A model generated the notes under the pieces. That model searched no databases. It saw only the letters and a program-made list of their open reading frames with translations, and was not told where the DNA came from. The position numbers and the translations under genes were made by a program. Below, piece by piece: positions 10,279 to 19,930 of a stretch of DNA of 36,657 nt; the stretch's first letter is position 1, and each line of letters begins with the position of its first letter. Source of the DNA: an uncultured Clostridia bacterium (GTDB lineage Bacteria > Bacillota_A > Clostridia > TANB77 > CAG-508); NCBI GenBank assembly GCA_947624725.1, contig CANQLP010000008.1, forward strand, positions 1 to 36,657. Reading direction: 5' to 3'.

Positions 10279-13133
10279 TTAGATTTCGAAATATTCTAGG
10301 TCATCCATTATTTCTTGTATCTTCTTGTCTAGATCTCCTTGATAGTTATTTTGTTTTAATTGTTTTGCTAATGTATCTTTAAATATTGTTTGCTCTCTTG
10401 AGTTTGGTGCAAATATTCCTGGATTTATATCTCTATTCCATTTAGCCATAGCAATTGCTTTTACTAAGGCTTGATCTTCATCTAATCCTTTAGACATATA
10501 TTTATTTTTCAATGCTAATGCTTTTGCTGCTTTTCCTGGATCTGTTATATTGTTATTTAATAATGCTTGAACATTTCCACTTTTCATTTCATGTTCTAGT
10601 GCATCAGCTGAGCCTACACCCTTGATAAGAGTATTTCTTATTTTTGGATCATTCTTAAATCTTTCATCATATTTATATTGATCTAGTAGTTTAAGATCTG
10701 TTCCCCAGAAGCCTCCTTTTGCTGTTTCTGCAGTAGACATTACCATTTTTGCTGCGCCATCTCCATAATAATTTGCAATATTATATCCTGCTGCTCCTCC
10801 AGCAACTGCCATACTTAATGCCTTGCTTGGATCACCTGTAGACGCACCAACACCTGCAGCAAGCATTGCAAGTGGAACAGCTCCAGCTGCACCAACAGCA
10901 GTTCGTCTAAGTTTTCTACCAGCTGTTTTTGCTCCTGATATTGCTTTATTTCTCAATCCTGCTTGTGCGTTAGCACTTACCATGCCTAGAGCAGAACTTG
11001 ACCTTGCAAGTAAACCGTTTCTTTTTCAATAAGTCTCTTCTACCTCCCGGTAAAACACTCTCCTTTAAATTTGCTGGAATAGGTATATTATCAAAGATAT
11101 CTCCACCACTTACACTCGGTGTTGGTCCGTTGCCACTTCCTGTTACAGCCATTCTTACATTAGAGTCTGTTCCGTCCCCAGTATTATCTAGATTTGGTGC
11201 ACTTCCTCCTGTGCCTCCAAGAGCAGGAGTTCCTGCTGCTGAACTTGATGATCCTGCTGCTTGACCTGATGCTCCTCCTGATGGACTTGCTGTCCTTCCT
11301 GATGAACCTGCTACAGTTCCTCCATGTCCTATTATTACATCTTGTGGATTAACTAATGTATCTCTATCTTTTATTACTGTAGGTTTCCTTGAGCCTAACC
11401 CTTTATCTCCATCTTTGGGCTCCTGTGGTTTTGGTTTATTTATTTTATTAATCATTGCAGAGAATAATGCTCCACCTGCAAAGCTTCCTGCAGCACTTAA
11501 TGTTCCTGCATTGTCAAATCCGAAGAACTTACGCAATAATTTTTCTGCTGGAATTAACATATATATTGCAACTACTGCATAAATCATACTTGATGTTGCA
11601 AGTTCTATTGCTGAACCAATTAATACTGTATATAAAAGTAAGTGGAATGGTTGTATAATCAAGTTAAATATGTATTCTTTAAACCACATATTCCATGCTT
11701 GTGCTTTTCCGTCCTTCATTTTATCTATTGGGTATGTCAAAGCTACCATTGGTGCAAATAATGTAAGAAGCGCAATATATATTACCCTCTTTATGTATCT
11801 TATTGCAAACACTGCTGTAAATACTACAAGTGCAATATATATTATTAAATATGCTGTTGCCATTCCTGTATATTGATCATTTGCTTTTTCGTTTAAAAAT
11901 AGTCTTGCATAGTTTATGAAATATAGTACTTTTCCTGGTTCATATGAAACATAAGCCCCATTTTTGTTCTTTACAACTGGAATATCAAAATTTGTGCTAC
12001 CTGATACACTACCACCTTCATTATCTTCACTACTTGATAATGGATTTGCTATTACTGTCATATTGTATACTCTTGTTGGATTTTTTACTATCCCTTCTAT
12101 TGTTTGTTGTTCCTCTATACACTCGATTACTATTTCTCCTTCTTCATACTTTAATGTATACTCTTTAGTTGAACGAGTTATAATCCCACCAACTATATTT
12201 TCTACTGTTGTATTTGGTGTACTCCATCCTCCAAGCCCCCAACCTTCTGATGTCCATCCTTCATTTTCTGCAGCAGTTCTCGCTGTTTCTACTGCTTCAT
12301 CATCAGTCATACCTGTATATTGTGGATTTAGTCCTAAAAAATTAGTTGTTGTTGAACCTCCCCCAATGCTATTACCAGAATTTCCTGTATATTTTACAGT
12401 TCCATAATCACTATCAATCTCTAGCCCACTATTTATATTTACAGCTTTTGATAATGCTTCATCTACTTTTTCTACAACTGTTGTTAAACCTGCCATAATG
12501 TAGTGCATAAAGAATAATAAGCAAAACGCAATAATCCAGTCCATAAGCCTTTCTTTATATTTTGCCTTTTCCCCTGTACTTGATATTATAATTCTAATAC
12601 CTATGTATATTAATACTGAAAGTAACCCAATTATCGCTATTGTTCTAAGTGTTACATACCAACCAGATATTAAATTTCTCAATGTCACAAGAATACTATT
12701 ATCTTTTATTGGAACTATATATTCATTTGCACCCTTTATTCTGGAAATGAAATTTGCATCTAATAATTGTACTTCATTTGCAAATATCAATTCTGGGCTT
12801 ATCTGAATTTGTGGATATTCAAAATCTTTTTTCTTCCAATAGTCTGACTTGCTTCCTTGAAAATCTGGTTCTCCAGAGCCTGGATTATCTACTGCACCAA
12901 TCCACCTTCCTGTCATTCCATATTGTATAAGTGAAATTCCGAACATCACCAATAAAAGTAACGAAATCTCTCATATATGTTAGCAGTTCTCCACCTACTG
13001 ATGCTTTTACAGTTGGTGCAGAGCCAAAGTTTATGAGTGTTACAGCTACTATCATTATTATTAATTTCTGTACAAAATTCTTATTTGTCATGATTTTCAT
13101 TTTATTTGATACTTCCCCCTTATAATCTAGCAT
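10279..13133 (-). CDS. TrbL/VirB6-like polytopic channel protein, decoded across two CGG +1 sites
   Basis: A roughly 950-aa protein. A hydrophobic signal-like segment and a first extracellular part are followed by a cluster of transmembrane helices (about 185-260), a Gly/Ser-rich extracellular loop, a second set of membrane helices (about 420-560, including a K-A-Q-A-W-N-M-W-F-K-E-Y loop) and a long cytoplasmic Gly/Ser/Ala-rich tail. This is the architecture of Gram-positive VirB6/TrbL proteins forming the inner-membrane channel. CGG codons at 65 (12939-12941) and 706 (11015-11017) break the frame. The +1 continuations read D-V-G-I-S-L-I-Q-Y-G and K-K-K-G-L-L-A-R-S-S-S. The start is uncertain: the ATG at 13133 lacks a ribosome site, and an ATG 11 codons later follows AGGGGG at long spacing. 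Confidence 0.78.
11015..11017 (-). other. in-frame CGG, +1 site 2 of the TrbL-like gene
   Basis: mRNA context AAA-CGG-T. Skipping C gives K-G-L-L-A-R-S-S-S-A-L-G-M and joins the tail frame. Confidence 0.85.
12939..12941 (-). other. in-frame CGG, +1 site 1 of the TrbL-like gene
   Basis: mRNA context GTT-CGG-A. Skipping C gives D-V-G-I-S-L-I-Q-Y-G-M. The zero frame stops about 18 codons later. Confidence 0.85.
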
Positions 13134-13162
13134 TTTTGCTAAAATATGGTTAATTTAATTCT

Positions 13163-15112
13163 TTATTCTCTTCTTCTTTTTACTAGTTTATTTAGGTTTG
13201 TTTCCACAAACTCGAATTCTTTTGCTGTTGGAGTTATCTGTAAGATAGCAGTATCTGCACCTACTTTGAGTAACCCTTCACCTTTTGTACATGTTACTAA
13301 GAAATCTGCTTCTCCTTCTGAAAGTTTAAATACTTCTTTTAAGTATGCAATTTCTGATTTATCTTGCGCTAAAAATAGCTTTGTATCTGATGATGTAAGT
13401 ACCGCTTGTGCTTCTGGTTTCTCATAGAAGTCTTGAAATCTTTGTGATATTATCGCAAGTGATACATTCCTTTTTCTAGCACGCCTTGCCATTGTGTTTA
13501 AGAAATCTACTGCCTCTGGATATGGTAAAAGCATCCATGCCTCATCTACAATTACTCTTTTACGATTTGCTTTTGTCCTGTCTTCACTATTTTTCTTAAC
13601 ATATTTTTCCCATATCCATGATAGTAATATTTGTTGTGCAAGTGGTCTTGCAAATCTTTCCTCTAGTTGTGATATATCCAAATTTATAAATGGTGCTCCG
13701 TCTAGTAATTCAAATGTTGATTGTCCATCAAAATATGCCATTTGCCCATCATATTCTCTTATGTACTGTTTCATAACTTTTAATAAATAACTATATTGGA
13801 ATTCATAGTCTTTTATTGTATTTTCTTTTGCTTTCTTTTGTAATCTCTTATACCAACTTCCTATTGTTGGCATTTCTTTTTTGTCTTTAGCTATCATGTT
13901 TCTTTTATTCATGTTGTTTTCATACAAACTTGATGGTTCGTTTGTAATTCCTCTAGCTGCATATTCTTCTGCAACGCTTTCTGCAATGATTTGTTTTGTA
14001 AGCTCTGTTACATCTTGTGATCTTGTGCTTCCTCTTGCCATTGTAAGAAGTGCTTGCGTTACATCTTCTACTTTGTTTTCTACATTAAGTACTATTCTGT
14101 CTTTACCTGTGATTTCATCCTTAACTGTTTCAAGCTCTATGTCAAATATGTTTATAATTGTTTTAGAGTTTGGACTCAATACTACATTTATTCCACCTAG
14201 AGATTCTGCAACTATTGAATATTCGCCTTCTGCATCTAGTGCTAAGCTTTCTATTCCCATAAGTACAGATGATCTAGATATAAGAGTTTTCATTGTAACT
14301 GATTTTCCAGCACCAGACTTTGCAAATATAACCATGTTATAATTTGTAAGTGATGAGTGGAAGTTATCAAACAATATTGGAACTCCTGTCTGTCTATTAA
14401 ATCCAAGTGGTATTCCCGTAGGATGTCCTACCTCTGATGTTGTAAATGGGAATACTGTTCCCATAGAGCGTCTATCAAATGTATGTGATTTATTTATTTT
14501 ATTTTGCATTAGTGGTAAGTTTGATTGGAATCCTTCTTCTTGCATTGCCCATGTTGATTTTATACCAACTAATGTTTTTGACATTTCTGTTGAAAGCAAT
14601 TTTGTAAATTTGTCAAGTTCTTCTAGACTATAAGCAAATAATGTTGATACTACTGTTGCTTCGAATAATTTATTGTATCCTGCTGCGATTTCATCTCTTA
14701 ATTGTTCTGCTTCTAGTCTTTTTTGTGTTATATCGCTTTCCCTATTTATATTTCCTCTATCTGCTGCAACTATTCTTTCTGTTTCAAGTTCATTTATTAC
14801 TCTATTTAATTCGTTTTGTGATCTTGCTTCAGGTATTGGATTTATATATATTGATGTATTTATATCACCAAACATATACATATCCCTGAATATATCTGGA
14901 AAAGAGCACATTCTTGGAAGTGTAGAAACAAAGAAGCTTCTAGCATATCTTTTTGCATTTGAAATTATTTCCATATGGTCAATGTGTGATGCATCTATTC
15001 CAGATGGTGCAATTAAGTCTTTTACTGTTTTTTTCTTTAATATTTCAATATTATCTTCATTAAGCGGTCTTAGCTCTTCTTCCTCTTGTCTTCTTAACTT
15101 GTTTTTGCTCAT
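13163..15112 (-). CDS. virB4: VirB4-like T4SS ATPase
   Basis: A 649-aa ATPase that energises pilus or channel assembly at the cytoplasmic face. The N-terminal VirB4/CagE-type region (about 30-200) is followed by the RecA-like ATPase domain: Walker A G-A-G-K-S at 267-271, Walker B V-I-V-D-E-A-W at 520-526, and the downstream L-A-I-I-S-Q-R and L-F-L-A-Q-D motifs. The length is typical. The ATG at 15112 follows an AAAGGAGG element and overlaps the end of the upstream gene by 53 bp. It is the one large gene of the locus with no in-frame CGG, so it should be made without frameshifting. No second (VirB11 or VirD4) ATPase is encoded nearby. Confidence 0.95.
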   Translation of the reverse strand: MSKNKLRRQEEEELRPLNEDNIEILKKKTVKDLIAPSGIDASHIDHMEIISNAKRYARSFFVSTLPRMCSFPDIFRDMYMFGDINTSIYINPIPEARSQNELNRVINELETERIVAADRGNINRESDITQKRLEAEQLRDEIAAGYNKLFEATVVSTLFAYSLEELDKFTKLLSTEMSKTLVGIKSTWAMQEEGFQSNLPLMQNKINKSHTFDRRSMGTVFPFTTSEVGHPTGIPLGFNRQTGVPILFDNFHSSLTNYNMVIFAKSGAGKSVTMKTLISRSSVLMGIESLALDAEGEYSIVAESLGGINVVLSPNSKTIINIFDIELETVKDEITGKDRIVLNVENKVEDVTQALLTMARGSTRSQDVTELTKQIIAESVAEEYAARGITNEPSSLYENNMNKRNMIAKDKKEMPTIGSWYKRLQKKAKENTIKDYEFQYSYLLKVMKQYIREYDGQMAYFDGQSTFELLDGAPFINLDISQLEERFARPLAQQILLSWIWEKYVKKNSEDRTKANRKRVIVDEAWMLLPYPEAVDFLNTMARRARKRNVSLAIISQRFQDFYEKPEAQAVLTSSDTKLFLAQDKSEIAYLKEVFKLSEGEADFLVTCTKGEGLLKVGADTAILQITPTAKEFEFVETNLNKLVKRRRE

Positions 15113-16311
15113 TTTCCTTTTCCTCCTTTTCTTCTGTTTCTTGATTTTTCTTTATTCTTTTTTCTCTTCCTTTAGTAATTTCTTTTACTGCTGAATCAGC
15201 AACATCTTTTCCTATGTAAGCTTCATTTTCTTGTATTATCATTTTTGCCATTTCATCTATAATGTCATCCATTTTTGCTTTTCTTTCATTAAGTTTCTTT
15301 TCTCTTTCTGTTCTAACTGTTGATACAGCGTCTTCAGCTTTTTCTATTGCTTTTGCTTCTATTTCTTTATCTAATGCTGCGATTTTTTTATCTAATATCT
15401 CAGGTGCTGTTGAGTATAGTTCATCATATCCTGCAGCTAGTGCTTTATCTAGTCCAAATACTTCTGCTTCATCTCTGTTATATGCCATATATAACAGATC
15501 TGCTAGTGCATTTGATCCGAAGTATTCTTCCTACTACTCCTGATGCTGAAAGTGAACTAATTATCGCTTGACATCTTGTATATAACTCTGAGAATGCAAT
15601 ATTCTTTAATTCTTCCTTATCGAAATTGGTATTTCCAAGTTCTGCTGGATAGTATGATGTTATGATATAATATTGCTTGTTAAGTACATTTTTGTTTAAG
15701 CTCATTTGCTCTGTATTATATATAATATCTTTACCATATTCATAAAGGTTTCTTATTTTTGTAAGTTCATAGAATTGTGCTTTTAATTCTTCTTTTTCAA
15801 ATAGTCCTGATTGTTTATTTGATTCATATTCTGCTTCTCTTCTTCTTAAAGTAGATTCTATATCATCAACTCTTTTTTTATAATTTTGTATACTACTTTC
15901 TAGGTTTACTGTTCTTGTTTGAACATATATCTGTATTGGATATCTTAAAGAGTTTAGGAATTGTAAAAACCCTTCCTCTACAGCTGTTTGTTCCATAGAT
16001 GACATTAAATCATAATTTACTCCTTGACATTCAATTACCATTAGATATCTATTTCCATTTTTTTGTACAATCATATTATCTTCTATTTTATCAAATTCCA
16101 TAAATTTTGATATTGATTGTTTATTATATCCTTTTGTTGCTGTATTTGATGTTCCTTGACTTCTCTTTTCGTCTGATAAAGATTGCTCATCTTTTTTTCT
16201 CTTGTTATCTTTTAATTTTATATACACAAAGAATATTACTAATGATATTAATATAAACATCATGAATATCAATAAGTATGTTAATATTTGTGTTATTTGA
16301 TTATCTGTCAT
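15060..16311 (-). CDS. TraC/VirB4 N-domain-like membrane protein without ATPase, decoded across one CGG +1 site
   Basis: A 416-aa protein with an N-terminal transmembrane helix (about 8-32). It is followed by a domain resembling the N-terminal part of TraC/VirB4 proteins (I-E-D-N-M-I-V-Q-K-N-G-x-R-Y-L, E-Q-T-A-V, F-L-Q-F-L-N-S-L-x-x-P-I-Q-I) and a long charged helical C-terminus. There is no Walker motif. The CGG at codon 265 (15517-15519) breaks the frame. The +1 frame reads G-S-N-A-L-A-D-L-L-Y-M-A-Y-N-R-D-E-A-E, the expected end of this domain. It sits between PrgI and VirB4, as in several Gram-positive and Patescibacteria loci, and probably anchors VirB4 at the membrane. The ribosome site lies in AAAGGAAAGGG. 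Confidence 0.78.
15517..15519 (-). other. in-frame CGG, +1 site of the TraC-N-like gene
   Basis: mRNA context CTT-CGG-A. Skipping C gives L-G-S-N-A-L-A-D-L-L-Y, consistent with the family pattern. Confidence 0.88.
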
Positions 16312-16347
16312 TTGTAATCCCTTTCCTTTCTATGGTACAAACTGTTT

Positions 16348-16692
16348 TTACTCTTTTGTATTATCGTCAGTATAAACATATATTTTATTTTTTGATTTGA
16401 ACTTAAATCTAAGCCATCTTATTATTACATCGTCTATATTTTCTCCACCTGTTTTTCTTGTAATTTCAAACGCTGTAGAATTTGGTACTTTAAATGTTCC
16501 TATTGCAAATCCTAATAATGCACATGCTAATAAAAATATTATTCCAATAGTTCCAAGTCCAAGTATACTAAATACCCAGTATATTAGAAGTCCAAATCCT
16601 GCTCCAATTGCTGTTGTAATTAATGCCTTTGTAGAAAATACAAATAATATTCTTCCTTCACCTTTAACATTTCTTGGTATTTGATAAGCCAT
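16348..16692 (-). CDS. PrgI family protein (VirB3-like)
   Basis: A 114-aa membrane protein of the PrgI family, the Gram-positive VirB3 analogue that docks to VirB4. It begins with the family signature Y-Q-I-P-R-N-V-K-G-E-G-R-I-L-F and has two closely spaced membrane helices (about 28-68), then a short basic cytoplasmic tail. AGAAAGGAG lies upstream of the ATG. It is the first gene after the pilin terminator and directly precedes the TraC-N-like and VirB4 genes, the usual order. No in-frame CGG. Confidence 0.88.
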   Translation of the reverse strand: MAYQIPRNVKGEGRILFVFSTKALITTAIGAGFGLLIYWVFSILGLGTIGIIFLLACALLGFAIGTFKVPNSTAFEITRKTGGENIDDVIIRWLRFKFKSKNKIYVYTDDNTKE

Positions 16693-16759
16693 GTTTATCT
16701 GCTCCTTTCTTTTGTGCTTTCATGAAATTCGCATAATTACCCATTATCACTTATATACT

Positions 16760-16768
16760 ATTATAGCA
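16760..16768 (-). promoter_or_regulatory. extended -10 promoter for the PrgI-VirB4 operon
   Basis: On the minus strand TGC-TATAAT forms an extended -10 box about 68 bp upstream of the PrgI ATG and just past the pilin terminator. No good -35 is visible. Confidence 0.5.
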
Positions 16769-16856
16769 GATTATTGTAAATTTTCATAGACTTTTGGCGA
16801 AAAAAATTAATTTTTTAATATATTTGTCATATTTTTGTAATATTTAAAGGTGCAAT

Positions 16857-16889
16857 AAAAAAAACTGAAACCGAAGTTCCAGTTTTTTT
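16857..16889 (-). terminator. UUCG-tetraloop terminator after the pilin genes
   Basis: On the minus strand AAACTGGAAC and GTTTCAGTTT close a C(UUCG)G-type tetraloop and are followed by a T-run. It separates the pilin genes from the machine genes and would make pilin mRNA more abundant. Confidence 0.8.
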
Positions 16890-16910
16890 ATGTACTGTTA
16901 ATTTTCTAAA

Positions 16911-17264
16911 TTAAGCAACTGATTGTGCCATTTGTACTACATATTTAGCAATGTTAACTGCTGCAAATAGTATAACTGCACCAATTAGATAAGGAAGCAT
17001 TGTTTTTTTGTATTCTGCTTTTTCTTCTGCACTTCCCATCATGTATTTGATACCAATTACCATAAGTACACCAACTGCAATAACTGTACCAACAACTTGG
17101 ATAATTCCTAAAATGTTGTTACCAATATTAGAAACTGCATCAGCTGAACTTGTATCTGGCTCAATAGTTACATCTCCAATTGTTGTTGCCATTACTGGTG
17201 CACATGTCATAACTACCATAAGTACTGTCATTAGTATAGGTAATATTTTTACTAGTTTTTTCAT
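16911..17264 (-). CDS. TrbC/VirB2-like pilin D
   Basis: A 117-aa pilin-like protein with an N-terminal signal sequence ending near A-T-T. Two membrane helices flank the short loop G-I-K-Y-M-M-G-S-A-E-E-K-A-E-Y-K-K, followed by L-P-Y-L-I-G-A-V-I-L-F. This is the VirB2/TrbC pattern of a processed pilin inserted as a hairpin. AAAGGAGGG precedes the ATG. It is the last pilin gene before the terminator, so it may be the major subunit. It shares the loop motif with pilins A and C. Confidence 0.85.
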   Translation of the reverse strand: MKKLVKILPILMTVLMVVMTCAPVMATTIGDVTIEPDTSSADAVSNIGNNILGIIQVVGTVIAVGVLMVIGIKYMMGSAEEKAEYKKTMLPYLIGAVILFAAVNIAKYVVQMAQSVA

Positions 17265-17357
17265 AGTAAATTCCCTCCTTTTAATTTTTATTTTTTTATT
17301 TTTTATATTAAATTTATCTCTATGTAATATGAGATAACATTAATAACTAATTAATAA

Positions 17358-18203
17358 TTAAAATCCACTTTCGGCCTTTGTCCAGCCTTCCATTAATCCA
17401 TCGATTTGTGCTTCATATTTTTTAGTTAGAACTTTATTTCCATCTTCTTTGGCTTTTTCTAAATTTTCTTTTAGTCTTTTTAATTCTGCTTCATATCCTG
17501 CTCTATCTGAGTTAATATAATAATCTCTACCAGCTCTTTGTCCAGATGCTCGTCCTTCATTATCTGCACCATCTAATCGCGATTGATATGCTGGATCTTC
17601 TCCTTCTACTGCATCTACTGCTTCTTGTGTCATATTATATATAAATGTTGTTAAATTTACTGCTCCAAATAATAGAACTGCTCCGATTACATATGGTATC
17701 ATTGATTTTTTGTAGCTTGCTCTTTCTTCTGCACTTCCTGTCATGTATTTAATTCCTAAAATCATCAATCCACCTACTGCAACAAATGAGCCTACTATTT
17801 GTAAAAGTCCTAAAATTCTATTTGCTGCTGTTTCTGTAGTATCTACATCTTTGAAAAGTTCTACTATTTTTGGTCCTAATATTGATGCTCCAAATAATAG
17901 GAAGCATCCTATAACATATGGCATCATTGACTTTTTGTAGCTTGCTTTTTCTTCTGCGCTTCCTGCCATATACCTAATTCCAATTACCATTAATACACCT
18001 ACTGCTACAAATGTACCAATTATTTGTAACATATCTATTAAGTCTTCTACAGAATCTATTTTTAATTCTTCTCCATCTCCGACTTGTCCTGTAATATCTG
18101 TTGGAGAAATTGTTCCAGTTGCAAGAGTTTTAGGCATATTTATTACTAAACATATTATGCTTATTGCTATTATTAAAATAATTTTTAGATATTTCTTTTT
18201 CAT
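17358..18203 (-). CDS. tandem double TrbC/VirB2-like pilin C with hydrophilic tail
   Basis: A 281-aa protein. A signal peptide is followed by two consecutive VirB2-like units (about 48-122 and 125-200), each with the loop G-I-x-Y-M-x-G-S-A-E-E-x-A-S-Y-K-K-S-M and the P-Y-V-I-G helix, then an 80-residue charged coiled-coil tail rich in Lys, Glu and Asp. The duplication within one chain is visible in both protein and DNA. AAAGGAGGC precedes the ATG. The tail could face the cytoplasm or surface and mark a minor tip or base subunit. That role is inference. Confidence 0.82.
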   Translation of the reverse strand: MKKKYLKIILIIAISIICLVINMPKTLATGTISPTDITGQVGDGEELKIDSVEDLIDMLQIIGTFVAVGVLMVIGIRYMAGSAEEKASYKKSMMPYVIGCFLLFGASILGPKIVELFKDVDTTETAANRILGLLQIVGSFVAVGGLMILGIKYMTGSAEERASYKKSMIPYVIGAVLLFGAVNLTTFIYNMTQEAVDAVEGEDPAYQSRLDGADNEGRASGQRAGRDYYINSDRAGYEAELKRLKENLEKAKEDGNKVLTKKYEAQIDGLMEGWTKAESGF

Positions 18204-18231
18204 AATACATATGCCTCCTTTTTTTCTTTAT

Positions 18232-18697
18232 TTAGACTATATCACTAATTGGTGTATCCTCTAATACTTGTCCGTACTCCTTGAGTACTAGCTACTGCTA
18301 CATTATCTATTCTTTTTCCTAATTCAATTCCTAATTTCCAAAATCCAAAGCCTCCAAATACTATTACGCAACCTGCTATAAATGGAATCAATCTTTCTTT
18401 TACTTTTGCTTGTCCTTCTGCTCCTCCTATCATAAATTGTACTCCAAGTATTGTTGCAATAATTACTGCAACAATTATTCCTGCTGCTAATAGTATATTA
18501 TATAAATATCCTGATAGTCCCTCTAGGTCTTGTTCAAATCCTGAATCATCTTTAATTGTATTAGAGTTCTTACCAGTTGCTAGGAAGTCTTGTCCTTGTT
18601 CTATTATTGACGATAAAGCATATGTTTTATTTGTAAAGCTAAATATTATTGTAAAAATTATTACTATAAATAATACTATCTTCATTACTTTATTCAT
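18232..18697 (-). CDS. TrbC/VirB2-like pilin B, probable CGG +1 site near the end
   Basis: A 150-aa (zero frame) or 154-aa (+1 frame) protein. A signal sequence (about 1-28) precedes a divergent VirB2 unit with loop G-V-Q-F-M-I-G-G-A-E-G-Q-A-K-V-K-E-R and P-F-I-A-G-C-V-I-V-F. The zero frame ends V-R-T-S-I-R-G-Y-T-N at 18245. Applying the CGG rule at codon 142 (18272-18274) gives V-G-Q-V-L-E-D-T-P-I-S-D-I-V and a stop at 18232, still clear of the next ribosome site. Both ends are possible. The +1 form is preferred by analogy with the other genes. Confidence 0.75.
18272..18274 (-). other. in-frame CGG, probable +1 site in pilin B
   Basis: mRNA context GTA-CGG-A. Either frame gives a short end, so this site is compatible with the rule but does not prove it. 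Confidence 0.5.
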
Positions 18698-18772
18698 AGC
18701 CTACCTCCTATTTAATCATATTTTTTGTAGTTTTTCAATAGTTTTTATAAAAATTATGAGGTTTACTTCTTT

Positions 18773-19132
18773 CTATTTAAATGCTTGATATATTATATTT
18801 GTTAGAGCTGCTCCTGAAAAAATTAGTATTGCACCGATTATATAAGGTATCATTGATTGTTTATATTCAGCCTTTTGCTCAACACTTGCAAATATATATT
18901 TTATACCTATTATAAGTAACATAACTACTGCTGCTGATTCACCAAATGTTCTAATTACCCATACTACAATATTTGCTATATCTATTGCCTTTGTGTTATC
19001 TTCATTACTTTGAATATATTTATCTGGGTTATCTAATACTTCTAGCCCTATTGCTTTTGATTTATATGTAAAGCTTGATAAAATCATAGTTATACAAAGT
19101 ATTGAAATTATTGCTACTATATATTTTCTCAT
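18773..19132 (-). CDS. TrbC/VirB2-like pilin A
   Basis: A 119-aa pilin-like protein: a signal sequence, then two membrane helices around the loop G-I-K-Y-I-F-A-S-V-E-Q-K-A-E-Y-K-Q-S-M followed by P-Y-I-I-G-A-I-L-I-F. The start was moved from an upstream ATG to 19132 because GAAGGG lies just before it and the 37 upstream codons run into the promoter. It is the first gene of the secretion operon. Confidence 0.8.
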   Translation of the reverse strand: MRKYIVAIISILCITMILSSFTYKSKAIGLEVLDNPDKYIQSNEDNTKAIDIANIVVWVIRTFGESAAVVMLLIIGIKYIFASVEQKAEYKQSMIPYIIGAILIFSGAALTNIIYQAFK

Positions 19133-19171
19133 AAGCATCCCTTCTTTATTTTTACATAATCTTCTACATGT

Positions 19172-19200
19172 ATTATACATTATTTTTTCTGATTTTGCAA
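19172..19200 (-). promoter_or_regulatory. sigma-A promoter of the pilin/secretion operon
   Basis: On the minus strand TTGCAA and TATAAT are separated by 17 bp, about 40 bp upstream of the pilin A ATG. Directly upstream lies a large terminator hairpin that isolates the operon. Confidence 0.65.
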
Positions 19201-19223
19201 ATTTTTTATGAAAATTTATGAAA

Positions 19224-19279
19224 AAAAACACAAAAAAATGCATTTTTGGTATAATTTTGTATGCATTTTTTGTGTTTTT
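19224..19279. terminator. long bidirectional terminator hairpin
   Basis: An inverted repeat of about 18 bp (19224-19243 with 19261-19279) with A- and T-runs on the outside. It ends the 19310-19837 gene on the minus strand and insulates the pilin promoter. Confidence 0.7.
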
Positions 19280-19309
19280 ATTTATATTTATGAAAGTAAT
19301 GTCTTGTTT

Positions 19310-19837
19310 TTAAGCCTCTTTTCTTACGAATCCTTCATACATTTCTTCTATGTTATGTATGCCTGAAGTGTTTAGTATTTTATCATGGCTATTTAAAATC
19401 TCATCTAGTTCTTTATTAAATTCTGATACTTCATAGCAGTCTATGATTTTTATTTCTTTTTTCTTTAGTTTATCTTCTGCTCTTTTCATCCACCTTTCTA
19501 TACTTTTTCCAATGTAATCTACTCTTTCCTTTTTTCCTTCTACTATAACTGTTATTTTATTATTACTCTTTACAACCTTTTCCATGTATTTTTTTATTTC
19601 ACCATATTTGATCAATTCTTTATTTTCCCAGCCTATTTTTATTATTTCTTCTCTTTTTCTATCTGTCATATTCATTCTTGATAATATTTCCTTCATATTA
19701 TATGATATATTTTTTTCTAGAATTGTATTTATATGTTCTCCTTGATTTTTTGCTTCTTCTATAAAAGGAAGAAGCATTGCTGTCAAATGCCAATCACTAA
19801 CATAAAAACTACAAACTTTAAGAATATTCTTTTCCAT
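19310..19837 (-). CDS. uncharacterised 175-aa protein next to spoIIR
   Basis: Not recognised. It is a soluble, charged, mostly helical protein with no signal peptide or membrane segment. A basic helical region (about 75-130) carries V-I-V-E-G-K-K-E-R-V-D-Y-I-G-K-S, which loosely resembles a nucleotide- or RNA-handling strand-loop, but no catalytic motif is clear. The start at 19837 was chosen because AAAGGTGGG lies seven bases upstream. It has its own TTGACT/TAAAAT promoter and a perfect 0A box 30 bp further upstream, and it is divergent from spoIIR, so a link to sporulation is possible. Confidence 0.65.
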   Translation of the reverse strand: MEKNILKVCSFYVSDWHLTAMLLPFIEEAKNQGEHINTILEKNISYNMKEILSRMNMTDRKREEIIKIGWENKELIKYGEIKKYMEKVVKSNNKITVIVEGKKERVDYIGKSIERWMKRAEDKLKKKEIKIIDCYEVSEFNKELDEILNSHDKILNTSGIHNIEEMYEGFVRKEA

Positions 19838-19872
19838 TATTATACCCACCTTTAACTTTTGTTTTCTTCCAA

Positions 19873-19901
19873 ATTTTACCATTTTATTTTCACGAAGTCA
19901 A
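19873..19901 (-). promoter_or_regulatory. sigma-A promoter of the 19310-19837 gene
   Basis: On the minus strand TTGACT and TAAAAT are separated by 17 bp. Confidence 0.6.
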
Positions 19902-19930
19902 GTATTTTTCAAATAATTTATACTCCCTTT

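Noticed and set aside
15060..15112. Another frameshift joining the TraC-N-like and VirB4 genes
   Set aside because: VirB4 has its own AAAGGAGG and ATG, and the upstream protein ends naturally in a charged tail. No CGG is in frame on the coding strand there.
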